From the NCBI RefSeq assembly GCF_001184025.1, contig NZ_BBYG01000009.1:372001-436000 (forward strand): 64,000 nucleotides of DNA. Reading direction: 5' to 3'. The notes beneath the pieces are model-generated. The model worked only from the letters and a program-made list of their open reading frames with translations. It was not told where the DNA came from and did no database searches. Numbering within the stretch: position 1 is the stretch's first letter; every line of letters begins with the position of its first letter. Made by a program: the position numbers and the translations under genes. This document shows, piece by piece, positions 1 to 9,800 of this stretch. This stretch comes from Streptomyces maremycinicus (GTDB lineage Bacteria > Actinomycetota > Actinomycetes > Streptomycetales > Streptomycetaceae).

Positions 1-1
1 C

Positions 2-619
2 GAGGCGACCGTCGTCCCCGGCCAGCGGCTGTTCAGCCAGCGCGGCGCCATGCTCGCCTACCGCGGCGAGGTGGCCTTCACGCCCAACGTCCAGGGCGGC
101 CAGGGCGGAGTGATGTCCATGATCGGGCGCCGGCTCGCCAACGAGGACACCCCCCTGATGACCGTCGAGGGCAACGGCACGGTCCTCTTCGGGCACGGCG
201 GCCACCACGTCCAGGTCATCCGGCTCACCGGCGACACGCTGTACGTCGAGGCGGACCGCCTGCTCGCCTTCGAGGGCACCCTCCAGCAGGGCACGATGTT
301 CCTGGGCTCCCAGGGCGGGGTCATGGGCATGGTCCGCGGCCAGGTCAGCGGGCAGGGACTGTTCACCACCACCCTGAAGGGACACGGCGCCGTCGCCGTG
401 ATGGCCCACGGCGGGGTCTTCGAGGTGCCGATCACCCCGCAGCGCCCGGTCCATGTCGACCCCCAGGCCTATGTCGCCCACCACGGCGACGTCCGCAACA
501 AGCTGTCGACGGCGCTGGGCTGGCGGGACATGGTGGGCAGGGGCTCCGGCGAGGCGTTCCAGCTGGAGCTGAGCGGCAACGGTGCGGTGTTCGTCCAGGC
601 GTCGGAGGAGAAGCTGTGA
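2..619 (+). CDS. AIM24 family protein (5'-partial)
   Basis: The reading frame is open from the window edge, so the true start lies outside; the first in-frame ATG (position 50) falls inside the conserved core and is probably not the start. The product is the glycine- and valine-rich beta-strand protein typical of the AIM24/DUF124 family, with motifs such as FLGSQGGVMGMV and a C-terminal FQLELSGNGAVFVQAS segment. Family function in bacteria is not established; the mitochondrial homologue affects inner-membrane organisation. The next gene, a second AIM24 member, starts 4 bp before this stop (GTGA overlap), so the two are very probably co-translated. No signal peptide or membrane helix is seen in the visible part. 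Confidence 0.85.
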   Translation, partial: EATVVPGQRLFSQRGAMLAYRGEVAFTPNVQGGQGGVMSMIGRRLANEDTPLMTVEGNGTVLFGHGGHHVQVIRLTGDTLYVEADRLLAFEGTLQQGTMFLGSQGGVMGMVRGQVSGQGLFTTTLKGHGAVAVMAHGGVFEVPITPQRPVHVDPQAYVAHHGDVRNKLSTALGWRDMVGRGSGEAFQLELSGNGAVFVQASEEKL

Positions 620-1428
620 GCAGGTACGGGGCTCCGGGCGGCGGCCCGACGGTGCACGACCCGATGACCTTGCCGGTCGACGACAACGTGAACAGCTACA
701 CCTTCTGTGTGGAGCTCAAGGGGAGCCAGTGGTTCCTCCAGAAGGGGAAGATGATCGCCTACTACGGGTCGATCGACTTCAACGGCATCGGACACGGCCG
801 TCTGGACCGCCTGGTGCGCACTTCGTTCCATTCGCCACTGCACGCGAGCGACTGGGTCGTGGCCGAGGGTTCGGGCAAGATGCTCCTCGCCGACCGGGCC
901 TTCGATGTGAATTCGTACGACCTCGACGACGGCAACCTGACCATTCGCTCGGGCAATCTGCTCGCTTTTCAGCCAACTCTGTCGCTCAAGCAGTCGATCG
1001 TGCCGGGATTTCTCACGCTGATCGGAACCGGCAAGTTCGTCGCGGCATCTAACGGTCCGGTGGTGTTCATGGAACCCCCTCTCCGGGTCGACCCGCAGGC
1101 GCTGGTCGGCTGGGCGGACTGCCCCTCCCCGTGCCATCACTACGACCACGGGTACATGACCGGCCTGATGGGCGGTCTACGTGCCCTGACCGGGCTCGGA
1201 GGGGCTTCCGGGGAGGAGCACCAGTTCGAGTTCGTGGGGGCCGGGACGGTGCTGCTCCAGTCGACCGAACTGCTCATGGCGGAGCAGGCGACGGGGGCGG
1301 TTCCGCATGAGCCGGGAGTGCCCGGCGGGGGCGCCGGACCTGGTGGGCAAGGAGGCCACGGAGCGCAAACCGGCACACCGCGCCTTCCCGGACAGCTGGG
1401 AGACCTCCAGCGTCGCTTCGGGCTGTGA
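616..1428 (+). CDS. AIM24 family protein
   Basis: This 270-residue protein is a second, more divergent member of the AIM24/DUF124 family. It has the same order of beta-rich segments (YTFCVELKGSQWFLQKGKMIAYYG near the N-terminus, VVAEGSGKMLLADRAF in the middle, FEFVGAGTVLLQS near residue 205). The last ~45 residues are Gly/Pro-rich and look disordered. The GTG start overlaps the stop of the upstream paralogue by 4 bp, indicating an operon of at least two AIM24 genes. Sequence similarity supports the family; the molecular role is unknown. No catalytic residues are evident. Confidence 0.85.
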   Translation: MSRYGAPGGGPTVHDPMTLPVDDNVNSYTFCVELKGSQWFLQKGKMIAYYGSIDFNGIGHGRLDRLVRTSFHSPLHASDWVVAEGSGKMLLADRAFDVNSYDLDDGNLTIRSGNLLAFQPTLSLKQSIVPGFLTLIGTGKFVAASNGPVVFMEPPLRVDPQALVGWADCPSPCHHYDHGYMTGLMGGLRALTGLGGASGEEHQFEFVGAGTVLLQSTELLMAEQATGAVPHEPGVPGGGAGPGGQGGHGAQTGTPRLPGQLGDLQRRFGL

Positions 1429-1508
1429 GCGGTAGTCTGCGGAGTGTGACATCGAACGCGTGCGCACCGTCACACCGCCCTCACTAGTTCGCCTTTCAAC
1501 ATTTTAGG

Positions 1509-1514
1509 TAGACT
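1509..1514 (+). promoter_or_regulatory. candidate -10 box of a leaderless promoter for the MarR gene
   Basis: TAGACT matches the Streptomyces -10 consensus (TANNNT) and lies 6 bp before the ATG of the MarR gene. Initiation at the usual distance would fall on the ATG itself, and no Shine-Dalgarno sequence is visible in the AT-rich stretch in front. This is consistent with a leaderless transcript. The -35 region is weak. Confidence 0.4.
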
Positions 1515-1520
1515 TCATTT

Positions 1521-1997
1521 ATGGAGACCGAAACGGCCACGCGCTGGCTGACCGATGCGGAGCAGTGCGCTTGGCGCACCCACCTGGAGGTCAACAGGCT
1601 GTTGACGTACCAGCTCGAAAAGGATCTCCAACCGTTCGGCCTGACCATGAACGACTACGAGATCCTGGTGAATCTCTCCGAGTCGGAGGGCGTCCGGATG
1701 CGGATGAGCGACCTCGCGTCCGCCACCCTCCAGTCCAAGAGCCGTCTCTCGCACCAGATCACCCGTATGGAGAGCGCCGACCTGGTGCGCCGTGAGAACT
1801 GCGAGTCGGACCGCCGCGGACTGTACGCGGTCCTGACCGAGCACGGCATGGAGACGATGCGGAAGGTCGCCCCGCACCATGTGGAATCCGTGCGGCGGCA
1901 CTTCATCGATCTCCTCTCCCCCGACGCCACGACGGAACTGTCCCGGGCCCTGAAGCCCATCGCGGAACACCTGCGCGGGCAGCGCGGACGCCCGTGA
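1521..1997 (+). CDS. MarR family transcriptional regulator
   Basis: This 158-residue protein has the MarR winged-helix layout: an N-terminal dimerisation helix, a helix-turn-helix around residues 55-85 (MRMSDLASATLQSKSRLSHQ), and the wing with the conserved D-R-R-G motif (CESDRRGLYAVLTEHG) near residues 93-108. MarR proteins are small-molecule- or oxidant-responsive dimeric repressors acting in the cytoplasm. The target is unknown. The nearest transporter, an MFS gene, is convergent rather than divergent, so autoregulation or an unlinked target is as likely as control of that gene. The ATG is chosen because a -10-like hexamer lies immediately upstream (possible leaderless mRNA). Confidence 0.9.
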   Translation: METETATRWLTDAEQCAWRTHLEVNRLLTYQLEKDLQPFGLTMNDYEILVNLSESEGVRMRMSDLASATLQSKSRLSHQITRMESADLVRRENCESDRRGLYAVLTEHGMETMRKVAPHHVESVRRHFIDLLSPDATTELSRALKPIAEHLRGQRGRP

Positions 1998-2010
1998 GGG
2001 ACTCCCGTCG

Positions 2011-2036
2011 GCCGGTCGGTCCAGCCGGTCGGTCCA
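2011..2036. repeat. 13-bp tandem direct repeat, two copies
   Basis: GCCGGTCGGTCCA occurs twice head to tail just after the MarR stop codon, followed by a degenerate third unit. No function can be assigned. Confidence 0.6.
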
Positions 2037-2090
2037 GGCGGTAGGGCCAGGGGATCGTTCCCGACGTTCCGGGCGACCGGTCCAGGCGCT

Positions 2091-2126
2091 CGACAGGCGG
2101 AGCCCGCACAGGGGCTCCGCCTGTCG
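2091..2126. terminator. perfect 15-bp hairpin terminator between MarR and MFS genes
   Basis: CGACAGGCGGAGCCC at 2091-2105 pairs perfectly with 2112-2126 across a 6-nt loop. It lies between convergent genes, so it may terminate from both sides. There is no U-tract, as is common for Streptomyces. Confidence 0.7.
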
Positions 2127-2307
2127 ACGTCTCCGCACCCTGGCCCGGGCCCGTCCCTCCCTGACCGATCCCCGGCCTGGCCCTGGCCTGCCTCCGGCTC
2201 CGAGCCGGTCCCCGTCTCTGGCCCTGACTCCGGCCCCGGGCCTGCCCCCGTCCCGGGCTTGGCTCCGGCCCCGGGCTGGAATCCGGCTCCGGGCCTGGCT
2301 GCGGCCG
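2127..2307. other. non-coding low-complexity stretch downstream of the MFS gene
   Basis: The remainder of the 310-bp gap between the MarR gene and the MFS stop is a degenerate array of short CCGGCCCC/GGCTCCGG-type units. On the minus strand it would read as Gly-Pro-Glu-Ala repeats in a frame other than that of the MFS gene. I see no gene, RNA or mobile element here. Confidence 0.5.
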
Positions 2308-3534
2308 TCAGGCGAGGGGGACGAGATCGCCCGTGCGCCCGCGGGCCCGGCCGGCGACGGCCGCCGCCGTCAGCAGCACCACCGCTCCGGTCAGCGCGAA
2401 GCACACCGCCACCGGCAGCCGCCCGGCCAGCGCGCCGGCGACCGCCGTACCGGCCGTACTGCCCGCGTTGACGGCCGTGTTGACCCACGCACCGGCCCGC
2501 ACCCGGGCCTCCGGCGCGGCGATCTCGTCGGCGACGAGATAGGCCGTGGTGATCGTCGGCGACACGAAGAACCCGGCGGCCGCGACGGCGACGGCGAGCG
2601 TGCCGAGCCCCGGCGCGAGTCCCGCACCGCAGAGCGTCAGCCCGAGCCCCGCCGTGAGCAGCGGCAGCCGCGCCCCGGTCGGCATCCGCCAGGAGACGGC
2701 CCCGTTGAGCAGCCCGCCGACGGCGCTGCCGGCCGACAGCGCGGCCAGCACCCAGGCGGCGCTCGCCCCGCCGGTCCCGTGTCCGTGGCGCTCGGCGAAC
2801 GCCACGACCAGCAGGTCGACCACGCCCAGGGCCAGCCCCACACCCGCGATGGCGACCACCGGCCGCCCGAGCCCCCGCAGTCCGCCGCGTCCCCGTCGCG
2901 CGGTGGCCTTCCCCGGCCCGACGGCCCGCACCGCAGGCGACGACAGGAACCCGGCCGTCCCCACGGCCATCAGGGCCGCCCCGACGACGATCCCCGCGGC
3001 CGGCGGCGCGAAGCCGACGAGCACGCCGACCAGCAACGGCCCGGTGACGAAGAGGAGTTCCTCGGCGACCCCGTCGACGCTGTAAGCGCGTTGCAACAGG
3101 GCCCGGTCCGGGGTGAGCCTCCCCCAGACCGCCCGCATGGTCGGCCCCAGCGGCGGCACACAGGCGCCCGCGGTGGCCGCGAGGGCGCCCAGCACGGGAG
3201 CCGGGGCACCGGTCGGGCGCGCGAGGACCAGGGTCAGCAGGACGAGCACCGCGAGGTAGGCGGTGGTCATCGGGACGAGCGCCCGGCACGGCCCGTGCCG
3301 GTCGATGAGGGCCGCCCTGGTGGGCGACAGGAAGACGGTGGTGGCCCCGAACAGCGCCATCACGGTGCCGGCCACCGCGTACGAGCCCGAGGAGCGGGTC
3401 ACGGCGAGCATCAGGGAGAGCGGGACGATCCCGTACGACAGCCGTCCGGTCAGGGCGGCGGCGAAGGTACGACGGGCGTGCGGAACGCGCAGGACGGCGG
3501 CATACGAGGGCCGCGGGGCAGGTGCAGCGGACAT
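2308..3534 (-). CDS. MFS transporter
   Basis: This 408-residue integral membrane protein has about 12 hydrophobic helices. A central loop around residues 200-215 is rich in Arg/Lys/Gly (ATARRGRGGLRG), the usual separator between two six-helix halves. Small Ala/Gly-rich helices and the RAALIDRHGP loop between helices 2 and 3 fit the major facilitator superfamily, probably a drug or metabolite exporter; the substrate cannot be deduced. The start follows a GAGGA-type ribosome site. It converges on the MarR gene and is separated by 240 bp from meaB upstream, so it probably has its own promoter. Confidence 0.85.
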   Translation of the reverse strand: MSAAPAPRPSYAAVLRVPHARRTFAAALTGRLSYGIVPLSLMLAVTRSSGSYAVAGTVMALFGATTVFLSPTRAALIDRHGPCRALVPMTTAYLAVLVLLTLVLARPTGAPAPVLGALAATAGACVPPLGPTMRAVWGRLTPDRALLQRAYSVDGVAEELLFVTGPLLVGVLVGFAPPAAGIVVGAALMAVGTAGFLSSPAVRAVGPGKATARRGRGGLRGLGRPVVAIAGVGLALGVVDLLVVAFAERHGHGTGGASAAWVLAALSAGSAVGGLLNGAVSWRMPTGARLPLLTAGLGLTLCGAGLAPGLGTLAVAVAAAGFFVSPTITTAYLVADEIAAPEARVRAGAWVNTAVNAGSTAGTAVAGALAGRLPVAVCFALTGAVVLLTAAAVAGRARGRTGDLVPLA

Positions 3535-3773
3535 GAGGAGTTCCTCGACTCATGGCAGGAAAAGGGGACGCCTGAGCGCCGCGAGCGGGGCGGCCGGACG
3601 CCGCTCTCCGATCACGGGCCTGGGCGGGCCCTATGCCAAGAGGAGGAACACGGGCGTGACGCTACCAGCGCGGCCCGGATCCCGACGAGGGATTTGATCG
3701 GCCGTCCCGTCGGCGCGACCGACCGGGGGCCCGACGGGACCCCTCGCCCGAACCCGCGGCGACCCCCGCCCCG

Positions 3774-4730
3774 TCAGCCCTGTGTCAGGCCCGCCACCAG
3801 TTCGTCCGCGGCCCGGTAGGGGTCCAGTTCGCCGGCGACGATGCGCTCGGCGAGAGAGCTCAGCCGACGGTCGCCGTGCAGGTCGCCGATGCGTTCGCGC
3901 AGAGCCGTGACGGCGATCGTCTCGACCTCGCGGGCCGCGCGGGAGCGGCGGCGCTCGGTGAGGACGCCGTGCTCCTCCATCCACGCGCGGTGCTTCTCCA
4001 GCGCCTCGACGACCTCGTCGACGCCCTCGGCGCGGGCGGCGACGGTCTTCACGATCGGCGGACGCCAGTCCCCGGGACCCCGTGCCTCGCCGAGGCCGAG
4101 CATGTGGTTCAGCTCGCGGGCGGTGGCGTCGGCGCCGTCCCGGTCGGCCTTGTTGACGACGTAGACGTCGCCGATCTCCAGGATCCCGGCCTTGGCGGCC
4201 TGGATGCCGTCGCCCATGCCCGGGGCCAGCAGGACGACACTGGTGTCCGCCTGCGAGGCGATCTCCACCTCCGACTGGCCCACGCCGACCGTCTCGACCA
4301 GGATCACGTCGCAGCCGGCCGCGTCCAGCACCCGGATCGCCTGCGGGGCCGACCAGGCGAGGCCGCCCAGATGGCCGCGGGTGGCCATCGAACGGATGTA
4401 GACGCCGGGGTCGGAGGCGTGCTCCGACATCCGGACGCGGTCGCCGAGCAGGGCCCCGCCGGAGAACGGCGAGGACGGGTCGACGGCCAGGACCCCGACC
4501 CGCCTGCCCTGTTTGCGGTAGGCGGTGACCAGCGCGGACGTCGACGTGGACTTGCCGACGCCCGGTGAACCCGTCAGGCCCACCACATAGGCGTTGCCCG
4601 TGAGCGGGGCCAGCGCCTCCATGACCTCCCTGAGCTGCGGGGACGCCCCCTCCACCAGGGAGATCAGCCGGGCCACCGCCCGTGGCCGGCCTTCCCTGGC
4701 CTGGGCGACCAGCGAGGAGACGTCCTGCAT
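3774..4730 (-). CDS. meaB: methylmalonyl Co-A mutase-associated GTPase MeaB
   Basis: This 318-residue G3E-family P-loop GTPase is the chaperone that gates adenosylcobalamin delivery to methylmalonyl-CoA mutase and protects the mutase from inactivation. Visible motifs are Walker A GSPGVGKST (residues 54-62), the metal/switch segment VLAVDPSSPFSGGALLGDR, ETVGVGQSE, and the guanine-specificity motif NKAD. Length matches the family. The ATG at 4730 has a GGAG ribosome site; the frame is open further upstream but runs into the thiolase gene. It lies 47 bp downstream of the thiolase gene, on the same strand, and an epimerase gene of the same pathway is divergent just beyond. Confidence 0.95.
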   Translation of the reverse strand: MQDVSSLVAQAREGRPRAVARLISLVEGASPQLREVMEALAPLTGNAYVVGLTGSPGVGKSTSTSALVTAYRKQGRRVGVLAVDPSSPFSGGALLGDRVRMSEHASDPGVYIRSMATRGHLGGLAWSAPQAIRVLDAAGCDVILVETVGVGQSEVEIASQADTSVVLLAPGMGDGIQAAKAGILEIGDVYVVNKADRDGADATARELNHMLGLGEARGPGDWRPPIVKTVAARAEGVDEVVEALEKHRAWMEEHGVLTERRRSRAAREVETIAVTALRERIGDLHGDRRLSSLAERIVAGELDPYRAADELVAGLTQG

Positions 4731-4777
4731 CACAGCTCCGTTCAGATCCGTTCGGGGTGGGACATGCGCGGGGGGGG

Positions 4778-5989
4778 TCAGGCCTTGGGGACCCGCACGA
4801 TCAGCGCGTCGCCCTGACCGCCACCGCCGCACAGCGCGGCCGCGCCCACGCCGCCGCCCCGGCGCTTCAGCTCCAGGGCCAGGTGCAGGACGAGGCGCGC
4901 GCCGGACATGCCGATCGGGTGGCCCAGGGCGATCGCGCCGCCGTTGACGTTCACCTTTTCCGAGGACACGCCGAGGTCCTTCATTGACTGCACCGCCACG
5001 GCGGCGAAGGCCTCGTTGATCTCGATCAGGTCGAGGTCGGAGACCTCCAGGCCGTCCTTCTTCAGGGCGTGCAGGATGGCGTTGGAGGGCTGGGACTGGA
5101 GCGAGTTGTCCGGCCCGGCCACATTGCCGTGGGCGCCGATCTCGGCGATCCACGACAGACCCAGCTGCTCGGCCTTGGCCTTGCTCATCACGACCACGGC
5201 CGCCGCGCCGTCGGAGATCTGCGAGGCGCTGCCCGCGGTGATCGTGCCGTCCTTGGTGAACGCCGGGCGGAGCTTGCCCAGGGACTCCGCCGTGGTCTCG
5301 GCGCGGATGCCCTCGTCCTTGCTGAAGACGACCGGCTCGCCCTTGCGCTGCGGGATCTCGACCGGCGTGATCTCGGCCTCGAAGATGCCGTTCTTCTGCG
5401 CGGCGGCGGCCCTCTGATGGCTCAGCGCGGCGATCTCGTCCTGCTCGGGACGCGCGATCCCGAGCCGCGTGTTGTGCTTCTCCGTGGACTCGCCCATGGC
5501 GATGTTCTCGAAGGCGTCGGTCAGACCGTCGTACGCCATCGCGTCGAGCATCTCGATCGCGCCGTACTTGAAGCCCTCGCGGGACTTCGGCAGCAGGTGC
5601 GGGGCGTTGGTCATGGACTCCTGGCCGCCGGCCACCACGATGTCGAACTCACCCGCGCGGATCAGCTGGTCGGCCAGCGCGATCGCGTCGAGGCCCGACA
5701 GACACACCTTGTTGATCGTGAGCGCCGGGACGTTCATCGGGATGCCGGCCTTGACCGCGGCCTGACGGGCCGGGATCTGCCCCGCCCCGGCCTGGAGCAC
5801 CTGCCCCATGATCACGTACTGCACCTGGTCGCCGCCGATCCCCGCACGGTCGAGGGCGGCCTTGATGGCGAAGCCGCCGAGGTCGGCCCCGGAGAAGGAC
5901 TTCAGGGAGCCCAGCAGCCGTCCCATGGGCGTCCGCGCGCCCGCGACGATCACCGAGGTCGTGCCGTTGGAACCAGTCGAGTCAGTCAT
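4778..5989 (-). CDS. acetyl-CoA C-acetyltransferase (thiolase)
   Basis: This 403-residue thiolase catalyses acetoacetyl-CoA formation or cleavage in the cytoplasm. The nucleophilic Cys96 is in [10 protein letters not shown] (the family usually has C-A/S-S-G), the catalytic His is in [16 protein letters not shown], and the second acid/base Cys is in [12 protein letters not shown] at the C-terminus. All family landmarks are present at the expected spacing. It is transcribed divergently from the methylmalonyl-CoA epimerase gene with a 151-bp shared promoter region and is followed by meaB, an arrangement linking acetoacetyl-CoA and propionyl/methylmalonyl-CoA metabolism, which supply polyketide precursors. 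The ribosome site AAGGGGA precedes the ATG. Confidence 0.93.
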   Translation of the reverse strand: MTDSTGSNGTTSVIVAGARTPMGRLLGSLKSFSGADLGGFAIKAALDRAGIGGDQVQYVIMGQVLQAGAGQIPARQAAVKAGIPMNVPALTINKVCLSGLDAIALADQLIRAGEFDIVVAGGQESMTNAPHLLPKSREGFKYGAIEMLDAMAYDGLTDAFENIAMGESTEKHNTRLGIARPEQDEIAALSHQRAAAAQKNGIFEAEITPVEIPQRKGEPVVFSKDEGIRAETTAESLGKLRPAFTKDGTITAGSASQISDGAAAVVVMSKAKAEQLGLSWIAEIGAHGNVAGPDNSLQSQPSNAILHALKKDGLEVSDLDLIEINEAFAAVAVQSMKDLGVSSEKVNVNGGAIALGHPIGMSGARLVLHLALELKRRGGGVGAAALCGGGGQGDALIVRVPKA

Positions 5990-6140
5990 GAGCTGCGATT
6001 CCCCTTACCGGCCTGCACGGGCCGAGGAGTGAACGAGGGTTTACTTCGAATGTACTGAGTGGCACTCCGTGCCGTCATCGGGCCGTCAGTGTGATCGCGC
6101 GCACGTTGCGTAACCACCACGGCCGCGCTCCACTAACAGC

Positions 6141-6581
6141 ATGCTGACGCGAATCGACCACATCGGGATCGCCTGCCACGACCTCGACGCGACCGTCGAG
6201 TTCTACCGTTCCACGTACGGCTTCGAGGTGTTCCACTCCGAGGTCAACGAGGAGCAGGGCGTGCGCGAGGCCATGCTCAAGATCAACGATACGTCCGACG
6301 GCGGTGCCTCGTACCTCCAGCTCCTCGAGCCGACCCGGCCGGATTCCACCGTCGCCAAGTGGCTCGACAAGAACGGCGAGGGCGTCCACCACATCGCTTT
6401 CGGTACGGCGGATGTCGACACGGACGCCGCGGACATCAGGGACAAGGGCGTACGCGTTCTGTACGAAGAGCCGCGACGCGGCTCCATGGGGTCACGGATC
6501 ACCTTCCTGCATCCAAAGGATTGCCACGGAGTACTGACAGAACTGGTCACTTCGGCGGCTGTTGAGTCACCTGAGCACTGA
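6141..6581 (+). CDS. mce: methylmalonyl-CoA epimerase
   Basis: This 146-residue VOC-superfamily enzyme interconverts (R)- and (S)-methylmalonyl-CoA. The protein opens with RIDHIGIACHDLDATVEFY, carries metal-binding His residues at position 7 and in GVHHIAFGTADV, and ends in the CHGVLTELV strand typical of the family. Length is normal. It is divergent from thiolase-meaB, which serve the same branch, so co-regulation from the shared 151-bp region is likely. The ATG is the first in frame after the intergenic region; no strong Shine-Dalgarno is seen. Confidence 0.93.
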   Translation: MLTRIDHIGIACHDLDATVEFYRSTYGFEVFHSEVNEEQGVREAMLKINDTSDGGASYLQLLEPTRPDSTVAKWLDKNGEGVHHIAFGTADVDTDAADIRDKGVRVLYEEPRRGSMGSRITFLHPKDCHGVLTELVTSAAVESPEH

Positions 6582-6813
6582 CCCTCGTACATATGGGCCG
6601 GTAGGGTTGGGGGCGGTCGCCGCTCACACCGGGGCGACCCGGTCCTGCCGTACGGCGGCGGGACGCAGCCGGGGTCCGGGTTTCGGGGGACGAGCGTCGG
6701 GGCAGCAGCCCGTGCTCCGCCGTTGATCTGACACCATTCCCCGGGAGCCCCGTCCGGCGGATGGACGGAGCTCGTTCGGAAAGCTTGCGACCAGGGACGG
6801 ATGGGACCGCGCA

Positions 6814-9800
6814 GTGCGGGGCTACGAGAGCCAGGAGCGGGAGCCGGCGGCTGACGTCGACCACCTGACTCGGTTCGAAGCCGAGATGAAGCGGCTGAAG
6901 ACCGAGCGGGAAAAGGCGATCCAGCATGCCGAGGACCTCGGCTACCAGGTCGAGGTGCTGCGCGCCAAGTTGCACGAGGCGCGGCGCACCATCATGTCCC
7001 GGCCCGCCTTCGACGGCGGCGACATCGGGTACCAGGCCGAGCAGATGCTGCGGAACGCGCAGATGCAGGCGGACCAGTTGCGGCAGGACGCCGAACGGGA
7101 GCTGAGTCAGGCCCGGGCGCAGACGCAGCGGATCCTCCAGGAGCACGCCGAACAGGCGGCCCGGCTCCAGGCGGAGCTGCACCAGGAGGCGGTGGCCCGT
7201 CGCCAGCAGCTCGACCAGGAGCTGGCGGAGCGGCGGCAGAACGTCGAGTCGCACGTCAACGAGAACGTGGCGTGGGCCGAGCAGCTGCGGGCCCGTACCG
7301 AGGCCCAGGCGCGCCGGCTGCTCGACGAGTCGCGGGCCGAGGCGGAGCAGGCCCTCGCGGCCGCCCGCGCCGAGGCCGAACGGGTGGCCTCGGAGGCCCG
7401 CCAGCGGCTCCAGGCCGACGCCGAGGCGACCCGCGCGGAGGCCGAGCAGCTGCTGCTGCGGGCCCGCACGGACGCCGAACGGCTGCTGAACGCCGCCTCC
7501 AGCCAGGCGCAGGAGGCCAGCGACCACGCCGAGCAGCTGCGCAACTCCACGGTCACGGAGTCCGACGCGGCCCGCCGGCAGGCCGGTGAGCTCTCGCGCG
7601 CCGCCGAGCAGCGGATGTCCGAGGCCGAGGAGGCGCTGCGCAAGGCGCAGGCCGAGGCCGACAAGGTGCTCGCGGAGGCGAAGGCCGCCGCCGAGAAGGC
7701 GCTCTCCGGCGCGGAATCGGTCAACGAGCAGCGCACGCGTACGGCCAAGGAGCAGGTCGCCCGGCTGGTCACCGAGGCCACCAAGGAGGCCGAGGCGACC
7801 AAGGAGTCCGCCGAGCAGCTCGTCGCCGACGCCCGCGCCGAGGCCGAGAAGATCGTCGCGGAGGCCGCCGAGAAGGCCCGCACGCTCACCGCCGAGGAGA
7901 GCGCGACCCAGTTGTCGAAGGCGGCGAAGACCGCCGAGGACGTGCTGAACCGGGCGCAGGAGGACGCGCAGAACACCACGAAGGCCGCCGCCGAGGAGGC
8001 CGAGCGGATCCGTCGTGAGGCGGAGACCGAGGCGGACCGGCTGCGTGCCGAGGCGCACGACATCGCCGAGCAGCTCAAGGGCTCGGCGAAGGACGACACC
8101 AAGGAGTACCGCGCCAAGACGGTCGAGCTCCAGGAGGAGGCCCGCCGGCTGCGCGGCGAGGCCGAGCAACTGCGTGCCGACGCGGTCGCCGAGGGCGAGA
8201 AGATCCGCGCGGAGGCCCGCAAGGAGGCCGTCCAGCAGATCGAGGAGGCGGCCAGGACCGCCGAGGAGCTGCTGTCCAAGGCGAAGGCCGACGCGGACGA
8301 GCTGCGCCAGAAGGCCACCTCGGACAGCGAGAAGGTGCGCACCGAGGCGATCGAGCGCGCCACCACGCTGCGCCGGCAGGCCGAGGACACCCTGGAGCGC
8401 ACCCGCGCCGAGGCCGAGCGCCAGCGCGACGAGGCGGTGGAGCTCGCCGAGACCATCACCTCGAACGCCGAGGAGGCCGCGCGCGAGCTGCGCGAGGAGA
8501 CCGAACGCGCGGTCGAGGCCCGGCAGGCCGAGGCCGCCGAGGAACTGACCCGGCTGCACAGCGAGGCCGAGTCCCGGCTCGCCTCCGCCGAGCAGGCGCT
8601 GACCGAGGCCCGCGAGGAGGCCGCGCGGATCCGCCGCGAGGCCGGCGAGGAGACCGAGCGGCTGCGCTCGGAGGCCACGGAGCGGATCCGGACCCTCCAG
8701 CAACAGGCCGCCGCGGAGGCGGACCGGCTGCGCGACGAGGCCGCCGCCGACGCGTCCGCCTCGCGCGCCGAGGGCGAGGCCGTCGCCGTACGGCTGCGTT
8801 CCGAGGCCGCCGCCGAGGCGGAGCGGCTGAAGTCGGAGGCGCAGGACACCGCCGACCGGGTGCGCGCGGAGGCGCAGGCCGCCGCCGAGCGGCTGGCCAC
8901 CGAGGCGTCCGAGACGCTGGCCGCCGCCCAGGAGGAGGCACAGCGGCGCCGCCGCGAGGCCGAGGAGCTCCTCGGTTCCGCCCGCCAGGAGGCCGACCAG
9001 GAGCGCGAGCAGGCCCGCCTCCAGAGCGAGGAACTGCTGGCCTCGGCGCGCAAGCGCGTGGAGGAGGCGCAGACCGAGGCCGTCCGGCTGGTCGAGGAGG
9101 CGGACCGGCGCGCGAGCGAGATGGTGTCGGCCGCCGAGCAGCACGCGCAGCAGGTGCGGGAGTCCGTCGCCGGGCTGCACGAGCAGGCGCAGGACGAGAT
9201 CAACGGGCTGCGTTCGGCCGCCGAGCACGCGGCGGAACGCACCCGGCGCGAGGCGGAGGAGGAGGCGGACCGGGTCCGTTCCGACGCCTACGCCGTGCAG
9301 GAGCGCGCGGCCGAGGACGCGAACCGGGTCCGGCGGGAGGCGAGCGAGGCCTCGGAGGCCGCGCAGGCGCTGGCCGAGCAGACCGTCGGCGAGGCGATCG
9401 CGGAGGCGGAGCGGATGCGCTCGGAGGCGTCCGCGCACGCCCAGCGGGTCCGCACCGAGGCCTCGGACGCCATCGCCCAGGCCGACCAGGACGCCTCGCG
9501 CACCCGGGCGGAGGCCCGGGACGACGCCAACCGCATCCGTTCGGACGCGGCGACGCAGGCGGACACCCTCATCACCGAGGCCCGCAACGAGGCGGAGCGG
9601 CTCCAGACGGAGACCATCGCGGAGGCCGAGCGCCTTCAGTCCGAGACGATCGCGGAGACCGACCGGCTGCGGGCCGAGTCGGTCGCGAAGGCGGAGAAGC
9701 TCATCTCGGACGCCGCCGGGGACGCGGAGCGGCTGCGTGCCGAGGCCGCCGAGACGGTGGGTGCCGCGCAGCAGGCCGCCGAGCGGATCCGCAGCGAGTC

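Noticed and set aside
1655..3553. 632-residue antisense frame across MarR/MFS
   Set aside because: Arg/Gly/Ala-rich composition and overlap with two well-supported genes in other frames.
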